Assembly: GCA_013339895.1 (NCBI GenBank)
Contig: JABACO010000018.1
Location: 6,064,207 to 6,128,206 of the forward strand
Length of the DNA stretch: 64,000 nt
Source: Ephydatia muelleri
Lineage: Eukaryota; Porifera; Demospongiae; Spongillida; Spongillidae
Direction of reading: 5' to 3'
The stretch's first letter is position 1. Every line of letters begins with the position of its first letter. Below the pieces are notes generated by a model that saw only the letters and a program-made list of their open reading frames with translations, had not been told where the DNA came from and made no database searches. This document shows positions 1 to 10,398 of this stretch, one piece after another. Made by a program: the position numbers and the translations under genes.

Positions 1-34
1 TCCTTCTTGGTTACAAACTCGTGCATTTAGATCT

Positions 35-283
35 GTGGTTGGTGCATTTGGTGCAAGATTACACGTTTCACAAGCCACTTTGATACCAACTCGCAGATGG
101 AATACGAAATGCAAGAGTGCATTTGGCACATTACAAGTGGTTCAAAACTCACGTAGAGAGATTATGAAACTAATGCCACTGGAGGTACCTACGTCTCTTT
201 TGCGACAACCACAGGATGGCAATTCCAATTCCCAATCGCATATAAATAGACCTGTGACGTCAAACAACACAAACTTGGAATAA
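35..283 (+). other. unrecognised open segment at window edge
   Basis: The frame is open from the window edge to a stop at 283, about 90 residues, with no family motif that I recognise. It could be the last exon of a gene or transposon lying to the left, or chance. Nothing around it supports expression. Confidence 0.15.
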
Positions 284-451
284 AAACATGGTACCCCAAA
301 AGAGGGCAGAAGCCATGCATTATCTTGAATTTGTCTTGATTATAGTAGCAGCTCAAAAAAGTAGTTGAACGAACTTCATTTTGCTGATGTTTTAAAATTA
401 TAGTATTTTCCCATGAAAGTGCCTCATTAACTATTCCGTATCAAGCCTTGT

Positions 452-494
<43 letters not shown>

Positions 495-1540
495 TTTTGT
501 TTGTTTGGAGCTTGTGCATTTTTGTGAGAGCTATGAAAATACATAATTAAGGTTGAACTTCATATCAAACAACAATCGCACACATGATTCATTCATTACA
601 TACAAATACACACTCAAATACAATATTATGCATGTCAGAAAGCAAATAAAAATCAGGAAAACAGAAATGGAAAAAGTGCTTATCATTATCACCTATAGTT
701 TTTCAAACGTAGTCAATTCTTCTTTTGTTAATTGCTACACAACTGTTTATTGAATATAATTATGATTCCCACACCCAGTGTCCTAAACCATGCACTGTTG
801 TGCAGCCAGGGTGTCTGGAACCCCCTCCCCCAAAACTGCAGCTTTTCAATCTGAAGGCAGATAATAGGTTTTATAATTAAGCGTACATGTTGAGCATTCA
901 TGCAACATTGGCACTTGACCTACAATCTATGACCTCTCCTCAGAACCCTGACCTCTCATTACATTCTTGTACTTGGAGTTTGTTTCTTCCCACCACAAAG
1001 TGAGTCTCATTACCTCACCCATGTGTCCTTCATGAGCACATACACATTGCTGTATATCTGATACACAACATCCGAAAGACAAGCTTGAAATCTCAATCTA
1101 ACCCTTCCCCCCACCCCTTGGTATTTAAATCAAAGGTACTCCCCCCCCTCCCTCCCTCCCTCCCTAGATTAGTGTCTAGTTCAAAGTTTTGACATAGCTG
1201 AACAAATGGCACACAATTGTGATATGACTCACTGTTGCATTTGCATCCATGTGTATGAGTGAAGTAGCATCATTTTTCATTGTGTAGGATCAGCTGAACA
1301 ATTCAGTTTCGCAGAGAAAGCTGTGTCCAAGAGGGGATGGTAAGTCAAACTGCAAACTTCTATCTTCACCTCCCACACCTATTTCAGGCTAAACTTCTGA
1401 ACCCTGGCGTCTCATATCATGATGTTCAAGCCCCACCAGGTTGAAGGCTATAACCTTATGAGGACATTTGCAGCTGTCCAGGATGGGCAAGGTGGGTGTG
1501 GTCAAGTATTAAGTGCACTGTGCTGTTGTTGCTAAACCTG
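284..1540. other. non-coding stretch with simple repeats
   Basis: I see no gene here. It holds a (GT)n tract at about 455-489 and a pyrimidine-rich run at about 1140-1165. The rest is AT-rich unique-looking DNA. Confidence 0.5.
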
Positions 1541-2525
1541 CCACTCTACTTCCTTTTGGACTAGCTGGTTCCATGCCATCCTGCCACTCTAACTTCCTTT
1601 TGGACTAACTGGTTCCATGCCATCCTGCCACTCTACTTCCTTTTGGACTAGCTGGTTCCATGCCATCCTGCCACTCTACTTCCTTTTGGACTAGCTGGTT
1701 CCATGCCATCCTGCCACTCTACTTCCTTTGGACTAGCTGGTTCCATGCCATCCTGCCACTCTACTTTCTTTTGGACTAGCTGGTTCCATGCCATCCTGCC
1801 ACTCTACTTCCTTTTGAACTAGCTGGTTCCATGCCATCCTGCCACTCTACTTCCTTTTGGACTAGCTGGTTCCATGCCATCCTGCCACTCTACTCCTTTT
1901 GGACTAGCTGGTTCCATGCCATCCTGCCACTCTACTTCCTTTTGGACTAGCTGGTCCCATGCCATCCTGCCACTCTACTTCCTTTTGGACTAGCTGGTTC
2001 CATGCCATCTTGCCACTCTAACTTCCTTTTGGACTAACTGGTTCCATGCCATCCTGCCACTCTACTTCCTTTTGGACTAGCTGGTTCCATGCCATCCTGC
2101 CACTCTAACTTCCTTTTGGACTAGCTGGTTCCATGCCATCCTGCCACTCTACTTCCTTTTGGACTAGCTGGTTCCATGCCATCCTGCCACTCTACTTCCT
2201 TTTGGACTAACTGGTTCCATGCCATCCTGCCACTCTACTTCCTTTTGGACTAGCTGGTTCCATGCCATCCTGCCACTCTACTTCCTTTTGGACTAACTGG
2301 TTCCATGCCATCCTGCCACTCTACTTCCTTTTGGACTAACTGGTTCCATGCCATCCTGCCACTCTACTTCCTTTTGGACTAGCTGGTTCCATGCCATCCT
2401 GCCACTCTACTTCCTTTGGGACTAGCTGGCTCCATGCCATCCTGCCACTCTACTTCCTTTTGGACTAGCTGGTTCCATGCCATCCTGCCACTCTACTTCC
2501 TTTTGGACTAGCTGGTTCCATGCCG
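1541..2525. repeat. 43-nt minisatellite, about 23 copies
   Basis: Tandem units of about 43 nt contain CTGGTTCCATGCCATCCTG followed by CCACTCTACTTCC and TTTTGGACTAG. Copies differ by single substitutions (GACTAG or GACTAA) and by 1-nt length changes. The array ends sharply after the CCATGCCGGAGCG junction near 2525. Confidence 0.95.
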
Positions 2526-3084
2526 GAGCGTTGGCAGAAACCATCATTGGACATTACTTGGGTATGTCCATGCGTATATGTATGTTTGGGTGGTAGATGT
2601 ATTAATTAATATATATTAATACAAAAGTGGCAGCCCATTCATGTGTATCAGTTAAGCTCCAACCAATTTTGATTTCAGTGTTCTTTATTAATACAGGAAA
2701 AGAATGATTTGAAGACGAACTGAACAGCAACACGGATGTGTGTGGGACACAGGCCTGTCATGCAGCCTCCATGAAGGTACACTTGCTATTGTGTGTTGTT
2801 ATAAACATTCTTTTTCTTACTGTGTACACGAAGTTCATATTCAATAAACACACTAATCATACTGTGTTATTTGTTTGACTTTATATAATTATAATTCTGG
2901 TTATTAATACTGGCTCCTCGATAGAGGAATGAATCACCCATTAGAAGGTGTGAAATCACCACTTTTTAAAAGTGTTTATATATTCAGTGTGAAGGTCACA
3001 CCGGATTTGGAGTGCCTATTGGTTGGGAGCCGTCACACCACAAAATGGGTGACCTTCACACCTTTTTTTTTTTTGCTGTGCAGG
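2526..3084. other. AT-rich spacer
   Basis: No coding signal is visible. The sequence is AT-rich, with a short T-run at about 3062-3074, and leads into the dispersed repeat that follows. Confidence 0.4.
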
Positions 3085-3776
3085 AAATGTGCATTAACTT
3101 TGCACAGCTGTATATCCGTAACAGATAAAGTAATAACAAACAGAACAAATCAATAGTGACAGGACCCCTCTACGTACACACCGAATGTGAAACAATCCTC
3201 CCGGGCGCCCTGAAGATGTGGCGGTTTTGAACCCCATGGGCTGTCGGGTCTCGTAACGTCGGCACGGAAATTGTGCAAGACGCCAAAATATAATTTTGTA
3301 TACAGAAATGGTGTAGTATGAAGTGTTGAGAATAGGAAGTCGATAACGTGTACCGTTCGGAAGTTACAGTGATTCAAACGTAAGGCATTTTTTATAACAA
3401 ATTTATGTCGGCTAGCTAGTGAATTGAATAGAAATGGTACAAAGTAAGGTATGCACACAGTTAATGAGTTAAACAGATATCGAGGGGAACCTTGGCTTCT
3501 TCAACAGCCAGATCAATCACGCTGGATCTGAATGCTCGTGATCGAGCACCTCTTAGGCACATGATGGAAGAGCGCAAGAGTGAGAAACTAAGGCAGCATT
3601 GTACCCAAGCAATAGTTGCACCATAGTTTTGCTCTTGCTTGGTTGATAGAAGCGAGGCAAGTCTCTTGTACGTTACGGAGGCACATTTCCCCATTCCTCC
3701 TGATGTGGTAAATACTAGTGGAGTGAAGGAGCCATGTTCTATAACAAATTTATAATATGCACTAGGTCTCTTTTTG
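3085..3776 (-). repeat. dispersed repeat, split by a retroelement
   Basis: About 330 bp of this interval (3085-3406 plus 3754-3776, read on the minus strand) matches 23138-23490 read on the plus strand. Both begin with GACCTAGTGCATATTATAAA and share the GAACGGTACACG and CCCATGGGGTTCAAAA blocks. The left copy is interrupted by retroelement sequence at 3407-3739. The repeat has no recognised coding capacity. Confidence 0.8.
3407..3739 (-). mobile_element. 5'-truncated non-LTR retroelement copy A
   Basis: Read on the minus strand this encodes the C-terminal piece of the same polyprotein as copies B to D: a SFTPLVF-TSGGMG block, then RLASLL and LSFSLLRSSIMCLRGARS. It is inserted in a dispersed repeat and flanked by a 14-bp direct repeat, ATAAATTTGTTATA on the minus strand, at 3740-3753 and 3393-3406. 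That is a target-site duplication. About 333 bp is present, so it is severely 5'-truncated, as expected of target-primed reverse transcription. No clear A-tail is visible. Confidence 0.8.
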
Positions 3777-3882
3777 ATGAAACAATCATTTTCTTGGAAA
3801 CAGTCCCAAATGATATCATGCACGTACAGTGTATAAAATTTGCATGTCAACCACCATCCATGTAAATCTATAATTGTGACAT

Positions 3883-5391
3883 CTAAACTAACAGTCTCAA
3901 CTGATTGTTCATACTTCTGCACCACATATTAGCTCCAAATTTGGAGCTTGTTTTCAACGGATGCAAATAAAGTCCAGTTTCAATGACATTTTGGACAAAA
4001 TCTGGGTCAGTTCGATCCCTGCCCCACAAATAAGTACCCTCCATCTCTTCACGGCCAATAGGCTGAGCTATATCCACAGCCAATGGAACAGCAATCTCGC
4101 AGAACAGCTCTGTCACTGAATCGATGTAATTCAAGGCTTTGGCCATTTGAAATACATAAGCATTTGGTACGTGGACAATATCGGAAGGTGCACTGCCATG
4201 AATTTGATTGGGAAACCCCACTGCATCAATTAAGGCTTGCTTCCACTCTTGTGGAAGGCCATTAATAAGGGCTACAAATCGGTCGTACTGTGTCAGGCCA
4301 CCATGGTAATAACTCCACCAGTACCAATCATTAATTTTTAAACCATTTCCAAATGGGAGCGCTGTTATAGGAATAAACCAAATATTTGATAAGGAAAGTT
4401 GACTCATTTTAGCAATATTGATGAACATGTCATCAGCAATGTAGAGGTGGCTAACTATGTTTCGTGCTGTTTGGTTGATACAGAGTTCGATACATCTTTG
4501 CTGAAAAAAACCATTGCCAGTTTTGACTTGGAATACTTGAATATGCGCGGGTATGTACATGTCAGGAACACGTTCTTGATCTAAGAAAAGTGTGATGTTG
4601 TCAAAAAAACGCATATAGTACGACAATAACAGTCTTGTTCTATATTCTGTTGATCCGAAGTTAAACATTATACACAGATGAACATTCTTTGTCCACAAAG
4701 TGGCCTTCTTTGGTAGCTTTGGAAATTTGTAACCAACTATCTGAAGGTCACTTATCCAATGTTTAACTAGTTTTACATCATCCTTTCCCAATATTTGGGA
4801 CTGGTACATCAATTCATAAATGCCACGTAATGCCTCTTCAAATGTCTCAAATGACATAAGATGGTATTTCAGTAGATTAACCACACGAGACGAACTTGTA
4901 TACAAGAGATGTTCATCCCCATAGCTAGGTGATTCTGTGATGTGACCAGTTACTGTTGGAGGTGTGAACATTAGACAAGCATCAGGGATGAGATAGAACA
5001 AAGATTGAGCAATGTAAGACCTCCATATGTCAGCTACCATCTTGTGCTCAGTCTGAGGAATAAGGAGTGACCACAAGGCTTCATATAGATGTATTGTACT
5101 GTGGGAATTGTAGGGAGCAAATACACCTCTAGGGATGACCAGTGCTGAAGCTGCAGCATTTGTAAATTGTTGATTAAAATATGATTTGTACAAATCGGGA
5201 TGAGATTGAGAAAGGTACTGCTGAATGATTGGATAGCAGGAAGTACTCTCCATTTGAGTATCGGGTTGTGTCGAACTGGACTTTGGAAACCCCCTGGGCA
5301 ACATATCCTGTCCACCAAAGTGAGGATACGGATTCCATATAACTCCACCTGAATAGGAGATGAAGTAACTTACTGTTTCCATGCTCATAAC
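3883..5391 (-). CDS. DUF288/STELLO-like protein, large C-terminal exon
   Basis: This is one long exon of about 500 codons whose start, on the minus strand, follows a CCTTAG acceptor at 5392-5393. Near its start is NPYPHFGGQDMLPRGFP, which resembles the NPY-HFG-WPRG block of DUF288/STELLO proteins. Further blocks are a VHLCIMFNFGSTEYRTRLLL strand, SHLYIADDMFIN and WGRDRTDPDF. Plant STELLO proteins are Golgi type II membrane proteins linked to cellulose synthase; animal members are uncharacterised. The N-terminal exon of such a protein lies at 22314-22897 on the same strand, so the two may be one gene with a TE-filled intron of about 17 kb. Their splice phases do not join directly, so an unseen exon lies between them or they are two partial genes. 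The frame ends at a stop near 3883, while a better continuation lies in another frame just after ATATG (about 3920), so the 3' end may be frameshifted. Confidence 0.7.
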   Translation of the reverse strand, partial: VMSMETVSYFISYSGGVIWNPYPHFGGQDMLPRGFPKSSSTQPDTQMESTSCYPIIQQYLSQSHPDLYKSYFNQQFTNAAASALVIPRGVFAPYNSHSTIHLYEALWSLLIPQTEHKMVADIWRSYIAQSLFYLIPDACLMFTPPTVTGHITESPSYGDEHLLYTSSSRVVNLLKYHLMSFETFEEALRGIYELMYQSQILGKDDVKLVKHWISDLQIVGYKFPKLPKKATLWTKNVHLCIMFNFGSTEYRTRLLLSYYMRFFDNITLFLDQERVPDMYIPAHIQVFQVKTGNGFFQQRCIELCINQTARNIVSHLYIADDMFINIAKMSQLSLSNIWFIPITALPFGNGLKINDWYWWSYYHGGLTQYDRFVALINGLPQEWKQALIDAVGFPNQIHGSAPSDIVHVPNAYVFQMAKALNYIDSVTELFCEIAVPLAVDIAQPIGREEMEGTYLWGRDRTDPDFVQNVIETGLYLHPLKTSSKFGANMWCRSMNNQLRLLV

Positions 5392-5980
5392 CTAAGGATA
5401 TACATGCATATTCTTATTTATGCACAGTAGTCTTTCAATATCTCAATTCCAAGCAACATCTGACCAAATCATGCATACATGTATGACCACACAACTTGGT
5501 TTATGCTCGTCATTTATCCGAGCATTTGTTCACTGTTAAATTTCATACTCTTGTGTAGCATGATTCAGTAGTGTGTGTTGTACATGTAGACTTTAACGAT
5601 AACTCTTCGTGTCTCTTGAGTGCATGAATAAGAGATAGAACAAAGATATTCTATCAAGAAAGTGATTTATTTAGCACATTGGACTGGGTAGGACAGGGTA
5701 CATGGTGCAAATGCGAGGAAACATGGTATACAGTCCTGGTGCAGTGCAGTTGGATAGGATGCTACAATGAAGCAGTGTACAAAACTTATTAAGTATGTAA
5801 TGGAATGAACTTTGACTAAAAGTCACAGTGGTGTGGGGAAATGTGGGAAATGCATACTACCATATGCAATGGTGTGATTATACAGTCCACTGCATTGACA
5901 ATTGTAACACTATTATGCAGCACTAGCAGACATGAACAGAATGCATGTTCCAAGTATTCTACGCAGTTGGTACCAAGGTT

Positions 5981-6012
<32 letters not shown>

Positions 6013-6955
6013 TCATTTTGTACACTTAGTTAAAAACATCCGTAAATTATCCCATACCACACCTCCCTCTCCCCCTCCCCCCAATCTCATCTGTAAAATG
6101 GCCTGGTTACAGGAAAAGAAAATTTAATTAAAGATTTATTGATCGCTCAGCATCTTGTATCAATGTTGATGTAGAACAAAAATTAAAATACATGTACTTT
6201 ATGTGACACCCTCTCTGTAGCAATGTTAATGTCTACATATGTGCGAAATTAGTGGATCAGTTTCTTATACTGTATTAATTCAGCTACGCATTCAGGCCTA
6301 ATGTATTGACTTGTACAATGCTACAAAACAAGACAGACATCACATATTTGCATCCTTTGATTGCTGTATTTTCACAGTGGAGTTACAGTAATAATTCATG
6401 CCAATAAGAGTGCAAGCATGTCTTACGGATGTGGTGGGCATATCTGTATCTGCAAACACACAACATGTAAAAGCTGAACAGATTCATAACAGTATTAATC
6501 ATTGCAACAGTTTGACTACTGGGTCAATTGACTCAGGTGGAAGGAGAAGGGACCTAAAGTACGCATGCTTGGACCACACGTTGTCAAGCTGAGAAATTAT
6601 ACATATCGTAGCCAATTTTTCGTTGATGGATAAAGAATAAATATTTTTCACCACGACCCACCTATCGACCACCTCAACTTTGATCCTTCCTCTGTCTCAT
6701 TAAAAACTTCTAAGAAATGATTTGGAATGGTGTCAAACAAACCACATTCTGACATGGTGTGTTTTCTCTTAAATACTCAGCCACCCCCTGTTTTGTAGGC
6801 ACCAAACAATTAAATATTGTATACTGCATACCATATGCCACTCCCAGCTGACTAACATTCGCACTTCCTATGAATACCCTAGTACTGACAGTCCCCACAT
6901 GACCCACACTCCATCCACTAGATACAACAATTCATTTTTGTCTTGATACGTATAT
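5392..6955. other. intronic/intergenic DNA with a long G-run
   Basis: No gene is supported. It contains an uninterrupted run of about 29 G at 5984-6012 that creates glycine/proline frames on both strands. If the DUF288 exons belong to one gene, this lies in its large intron. Confidence 0.4.
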
Positions 6956-8110
6956 GGTGGTGAAAGGGTTAAATTAACATCATCGTTATAGCACAGATTT
7001 CAAAATTGAGACAGTTTGCGGATTAATAAACACATTTTTTTCCACAGGACTGAAGGGACCATTACTATTGTTTAAAATAAACAGTCTAGGTTATAGATAA
7101 GCTCTAGGCACTACATCGAGTTTTACGAGTGATCGCCATCTTTACAGGGGCGGATACAGGATTTTAGCATGGGGGGGGGGGGGGGGTTGCTTATGAATAT
7201 TAATGAGATGTATATTGCCTGCTGTCAATACCGATACTGATTATTGTCCAACAATATGCTTGTTTAAACACTAACCATTTTTGGGGTGGGGCGGAGGGAG
7301 GTGGCTTAGAACACGTACTCGGTAGATGAATTCGAACTAACCTCAAATTCTTTATGGGAATGAGAATGCGGTAAACGATACCTGCAATGGTTAACTAAAT
7401 GCACGTAGCCACACCCATTTTTGACGACTCCAAGGGGGGGGGGGGGGGGGGGGGTTTGGAACCCCTAAACCCTCCCCCCCCCCCCCCCCCTCTATCCGCC
7501 CCCTGAACTTTAATGTTATGCAGTTTATTTTAGCACTAATATAAAGTGTTTGTTGATAACACCACAAGTGTGTAGCGAACCACAGCTAAGAACATTGGCC
7601 ACAAAATTAGTAGTAGCATGTAAAAATGCATTTTTAGATTTAAAGTGCGCATCTTCTAGAGAATGGGCATGCTGCTCAGGTAGGTACTGTATGATAAGCT
7701 CGTCTATGATGCTCGAATAGAAAATTGCTTCATTCTTGTTGCAAAGTAAAAAGCAACAACCAGCTGTGCCGGCAGCCGATTCATCAGCTTACCCGACAAC
7801 CTAAATGCATTTTTACATGCTACAATTTGTGGCCAGTGTTCTTAGCTGTGGTTTGCTACACACTTGTGGTGTATCAACAAACACTTACATGTACTTTATA
7901 TTAGTGCTAAAATAAACTGCAAACATTAAAGATGGCGATCACTCGTAAAACTCGATGTGGTGCCTAGAGCTTATCTACTGACTGTTCATTTTTGAAAAAC
8001 AACAATAGTAATGATCCTTCAGTCCTGTGAAAAAAAAATCTGTTTATTAATCCGCAAACTATTTCAATTTTGAAATCTGTGCTGATGTTAATTTAACCCT
8101 TTCACCAGCA
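6956..8110. repeat. long inverted repeat (foldback element)
   Basis: The right arm, about 7803-8105, read in reverse complement matches the left side in two blocks: about 6956-7145 (GGTGAAAGGGTTAAATTAAC through GTGATCGCCATCTTTA) and about 7507-7640 (ATGTT-TGCAGTTTATTTTAG through GCATGTAAAAATGCAT). The left arm is interrupted by the MITE at 7146-7506, and the loop is about 7641-7802. It has no coding capacity and is probably a non-autonomous DNA transposon. Confidence 0.85.
7146..7506. mobile_element. hAT-like MITE nested in the inverted repeat
   Basis: The ends are CAGGGGCGGATACAGG and, inverted, CAGGGGGCGGATAGAGG. CAGGGGCGGA is a common terminus of non-autonomous hAT elements. It carries long G and C runs just inside each end. 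Flanks of ATCTTTA and AACTTTA look like a slightly decayed 7-8 bp target-site duplication. The other arm of the surrounding inverted repeat shows the uninterrupted site (CATCTTTAATGTTTGC in reverse complement), so the insertion is directly demonstrated. Confidence 0.8.
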
Positions 8111-8419
8111 ACAAAAGTCCTTAATATACATAGATTCTACGTAGATTAAGCTTCATTTGACACCAAACAAGTCACCACCAGACATACAATGAAAAAGTTA
8201 TGAGCCTGCCAAATTGCAAAATTAATTATTCAGTGCAGTATATTTTGTAAACCATTAAGGTTATTAACGTGCTAAACGGTACAAGTAAGATTCATCCAAA
8301 GACAGACAAATGTGAGTAATTACATCAAAATTGGAAGATGTGATGCACGCTCCTATACAAAGAAATAATGGAATAATCTTCATGGCAGAGAATGGATAGA
8401 AATTGACCACCTTAGTGTT

Positions 8420-9893
8420 GACCCTGCAGTAAATGCCTACACATGGATTACTGAACTGAAGTGGGGAACTACTCTGGAAGGTGCTGAGAAGAGTATGGAG
8501 TATTACTTCTACCTTATATTTCCTATGGACTCCATTCCTTCTATTTTGGATTATACCAACATCAACCTCCTAGCTAAAAAGAAAGCACCTTTGTCAAAAG
8601 GAGAGCTTATAAAATGGCTTCGTATTAGATTGGCAATGGCTGTTGAACCAAGGAGGGGACCACTTCCAACATATTGGAAATCAGAGAGTGATGCTGGTGT
8701 AGTTTCAACTGCAGCAAATTATGAGGGTCGCTTTGGTATGAAACTGTCACGGTTCATAGATATCAATTCATGTCTCTAACAACTGGCTGAAGAACCAAAA
8801 CCACAACCTGTGAAATTATCCTGCAACTTGAATTGATGGAAGGAAGTGAAGCTCAATCCAAAAAACCAGGCCATGCTGAGTATGGAGAAGGTACATCACA
8901 ATTACTTAGGTTGAGTGCTCCTTGGAGAGGACTGCTATAGCTGACAGTGCATTGTCCTCAGTCAAATCTCTACTTGTACTATTAGATCAAGGTTTATACT
9001 ACATGGGAATGGTCAAACAGCTACAAAAGAGTACCCAAAGAAGCAGCTCCTTCAATGGGCTTCAGGCAATGGAACTGGTCCTACACCAAATCGAGGCTAC
9101 TTCAGACAATTGCCCCAGATGGTAGCAAAATAATTGCACGTGTTTAAGTTGACAAAAAGCCTAAAACGATAATATGCAACCGATATACTGGACACTTTGG
9201 AATACCATCAGAGCGTTTACGCCACAGAATTGATGTAGTTGATGGCATACCAACTACAGTGCAGTACACAAAAACGATACCAAGGCCACTTATAGTGGTG
9301 AAGTTCTTTTCGTCAATTGATGTGCATGATCATTACAGACAAGGCTCACTTGCAATTAAAGAGAGTGGATAACTCATACATGGTGGCACAGAAGATCTGG
9401 GACCATCTTTGGTATATGCGTACTTAGCTTACAGGTATGAATCAGACAAAGATTTTCTAGCAAGCACTGATGTGGTAGACTTTTCAACATTCATGGATCT
9501 GCTGACACACCAGCTCATCCACAATATCTACATATCATCCAGTACATCATTACAAAGGCGCAGTGATGAGAGTGCATCTGTCCCTGTGGCACATGTAGAG
9601 GTACATTACATGGCACATTGTTATTGCATTCATTTTTGTATCTGTGTAATATTGTCACATTGTAGGATCAAGTGCAGCACTAACTACGGAGCCTTACAGA
9701 GCTTCCTATGTACAAGGAAAATATAATGAATGGAAAGTACGCACAGCGTATCTGCAAGTACTGCAAAATGAAGACCACATTCTATTGTGTTGGATGCAGT
9801 GATCTGGAGAATGACTATTTGGTTTCATACTGTGGCTTTGGCACTTCCAGGGATTGCTATATTCAGCATCTCACAGAAATGGGTTTTGGAAAC
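8420..9893 (+). pseudogene. piggyBac-like (DDE_Tnp_1_7) transposase relict
   Basis: Several frames carry piggyBac-family blocks in order. First comes FPMDSIPSILDYTNINL followed by a basic linker and LSKGELIKWLRIRLAMA (8495-8640). Next is IADSALSSVKSLLVLLDQGL and YYMGMVK (about 8935-9015), the segment around one catalytic Asp. The block KEYPKKQLLQW-NPNRG-F follows in a shifted frame. A Cys-rich tail RICKYCKMKTTFYCVGC ends near 9893. Frameshifts and stops separate the blocks, so it is inactive. Confidence 0.75.
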
Positions 9894-10398
9894 TAGTTAA
9901 TTAACTTATCTTGGCACGGTTTATTATTTCTGTCTACATGTATCATGATACCAGTGCATTTGTCAGTTACTGATTTCATTGTCACAAATATCTTGATTTC
10001 TACGTAACAGTTTTGTGTTTTGATATCTTGGTTTGAATTTTTCATAAACATCCTTTATAAACTGTGATACCTTTTAGCTTACGCAGCTTTAATAAACTCG
10101 GATTTAAATAAATTAAAGTCAAAATGAAATGATTTTTAAATGATCATTATGTTATTTTAATAATAGAACATGTGAGTTTGCTTGATTTTAAACTCTAAAT
10201 CAGTATACATAACTTCTATTTTGTACTATTCATATGTAGTAACATATTATAATGTACCGTATTTTCAGTCCATTTTCGTTTTTTGTTCATTTCCACTCTC
10301 GCACAAAAACATGAAAACCAAGAAATATACGCTTTTAGAACCATTGAACGTACATAACGCTAGTTATTTAGTTTGCAGTATTGATAATTGCGGTAATA

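Noticed and set aside
3050..3075. T-run as a retroelement tail
   Set aside because: It lies at the edge of the dispersed repeat and not next to the TSD-bounded insert, so it cannot be assigned to copy A.
3461..3925. A single 154-codon minus-strand ORF
   Set aside because: It is a chance fusion of the DUF288 3' region, a dispersed repeat and the retroelement copy A insert; a TSD marks the junction.
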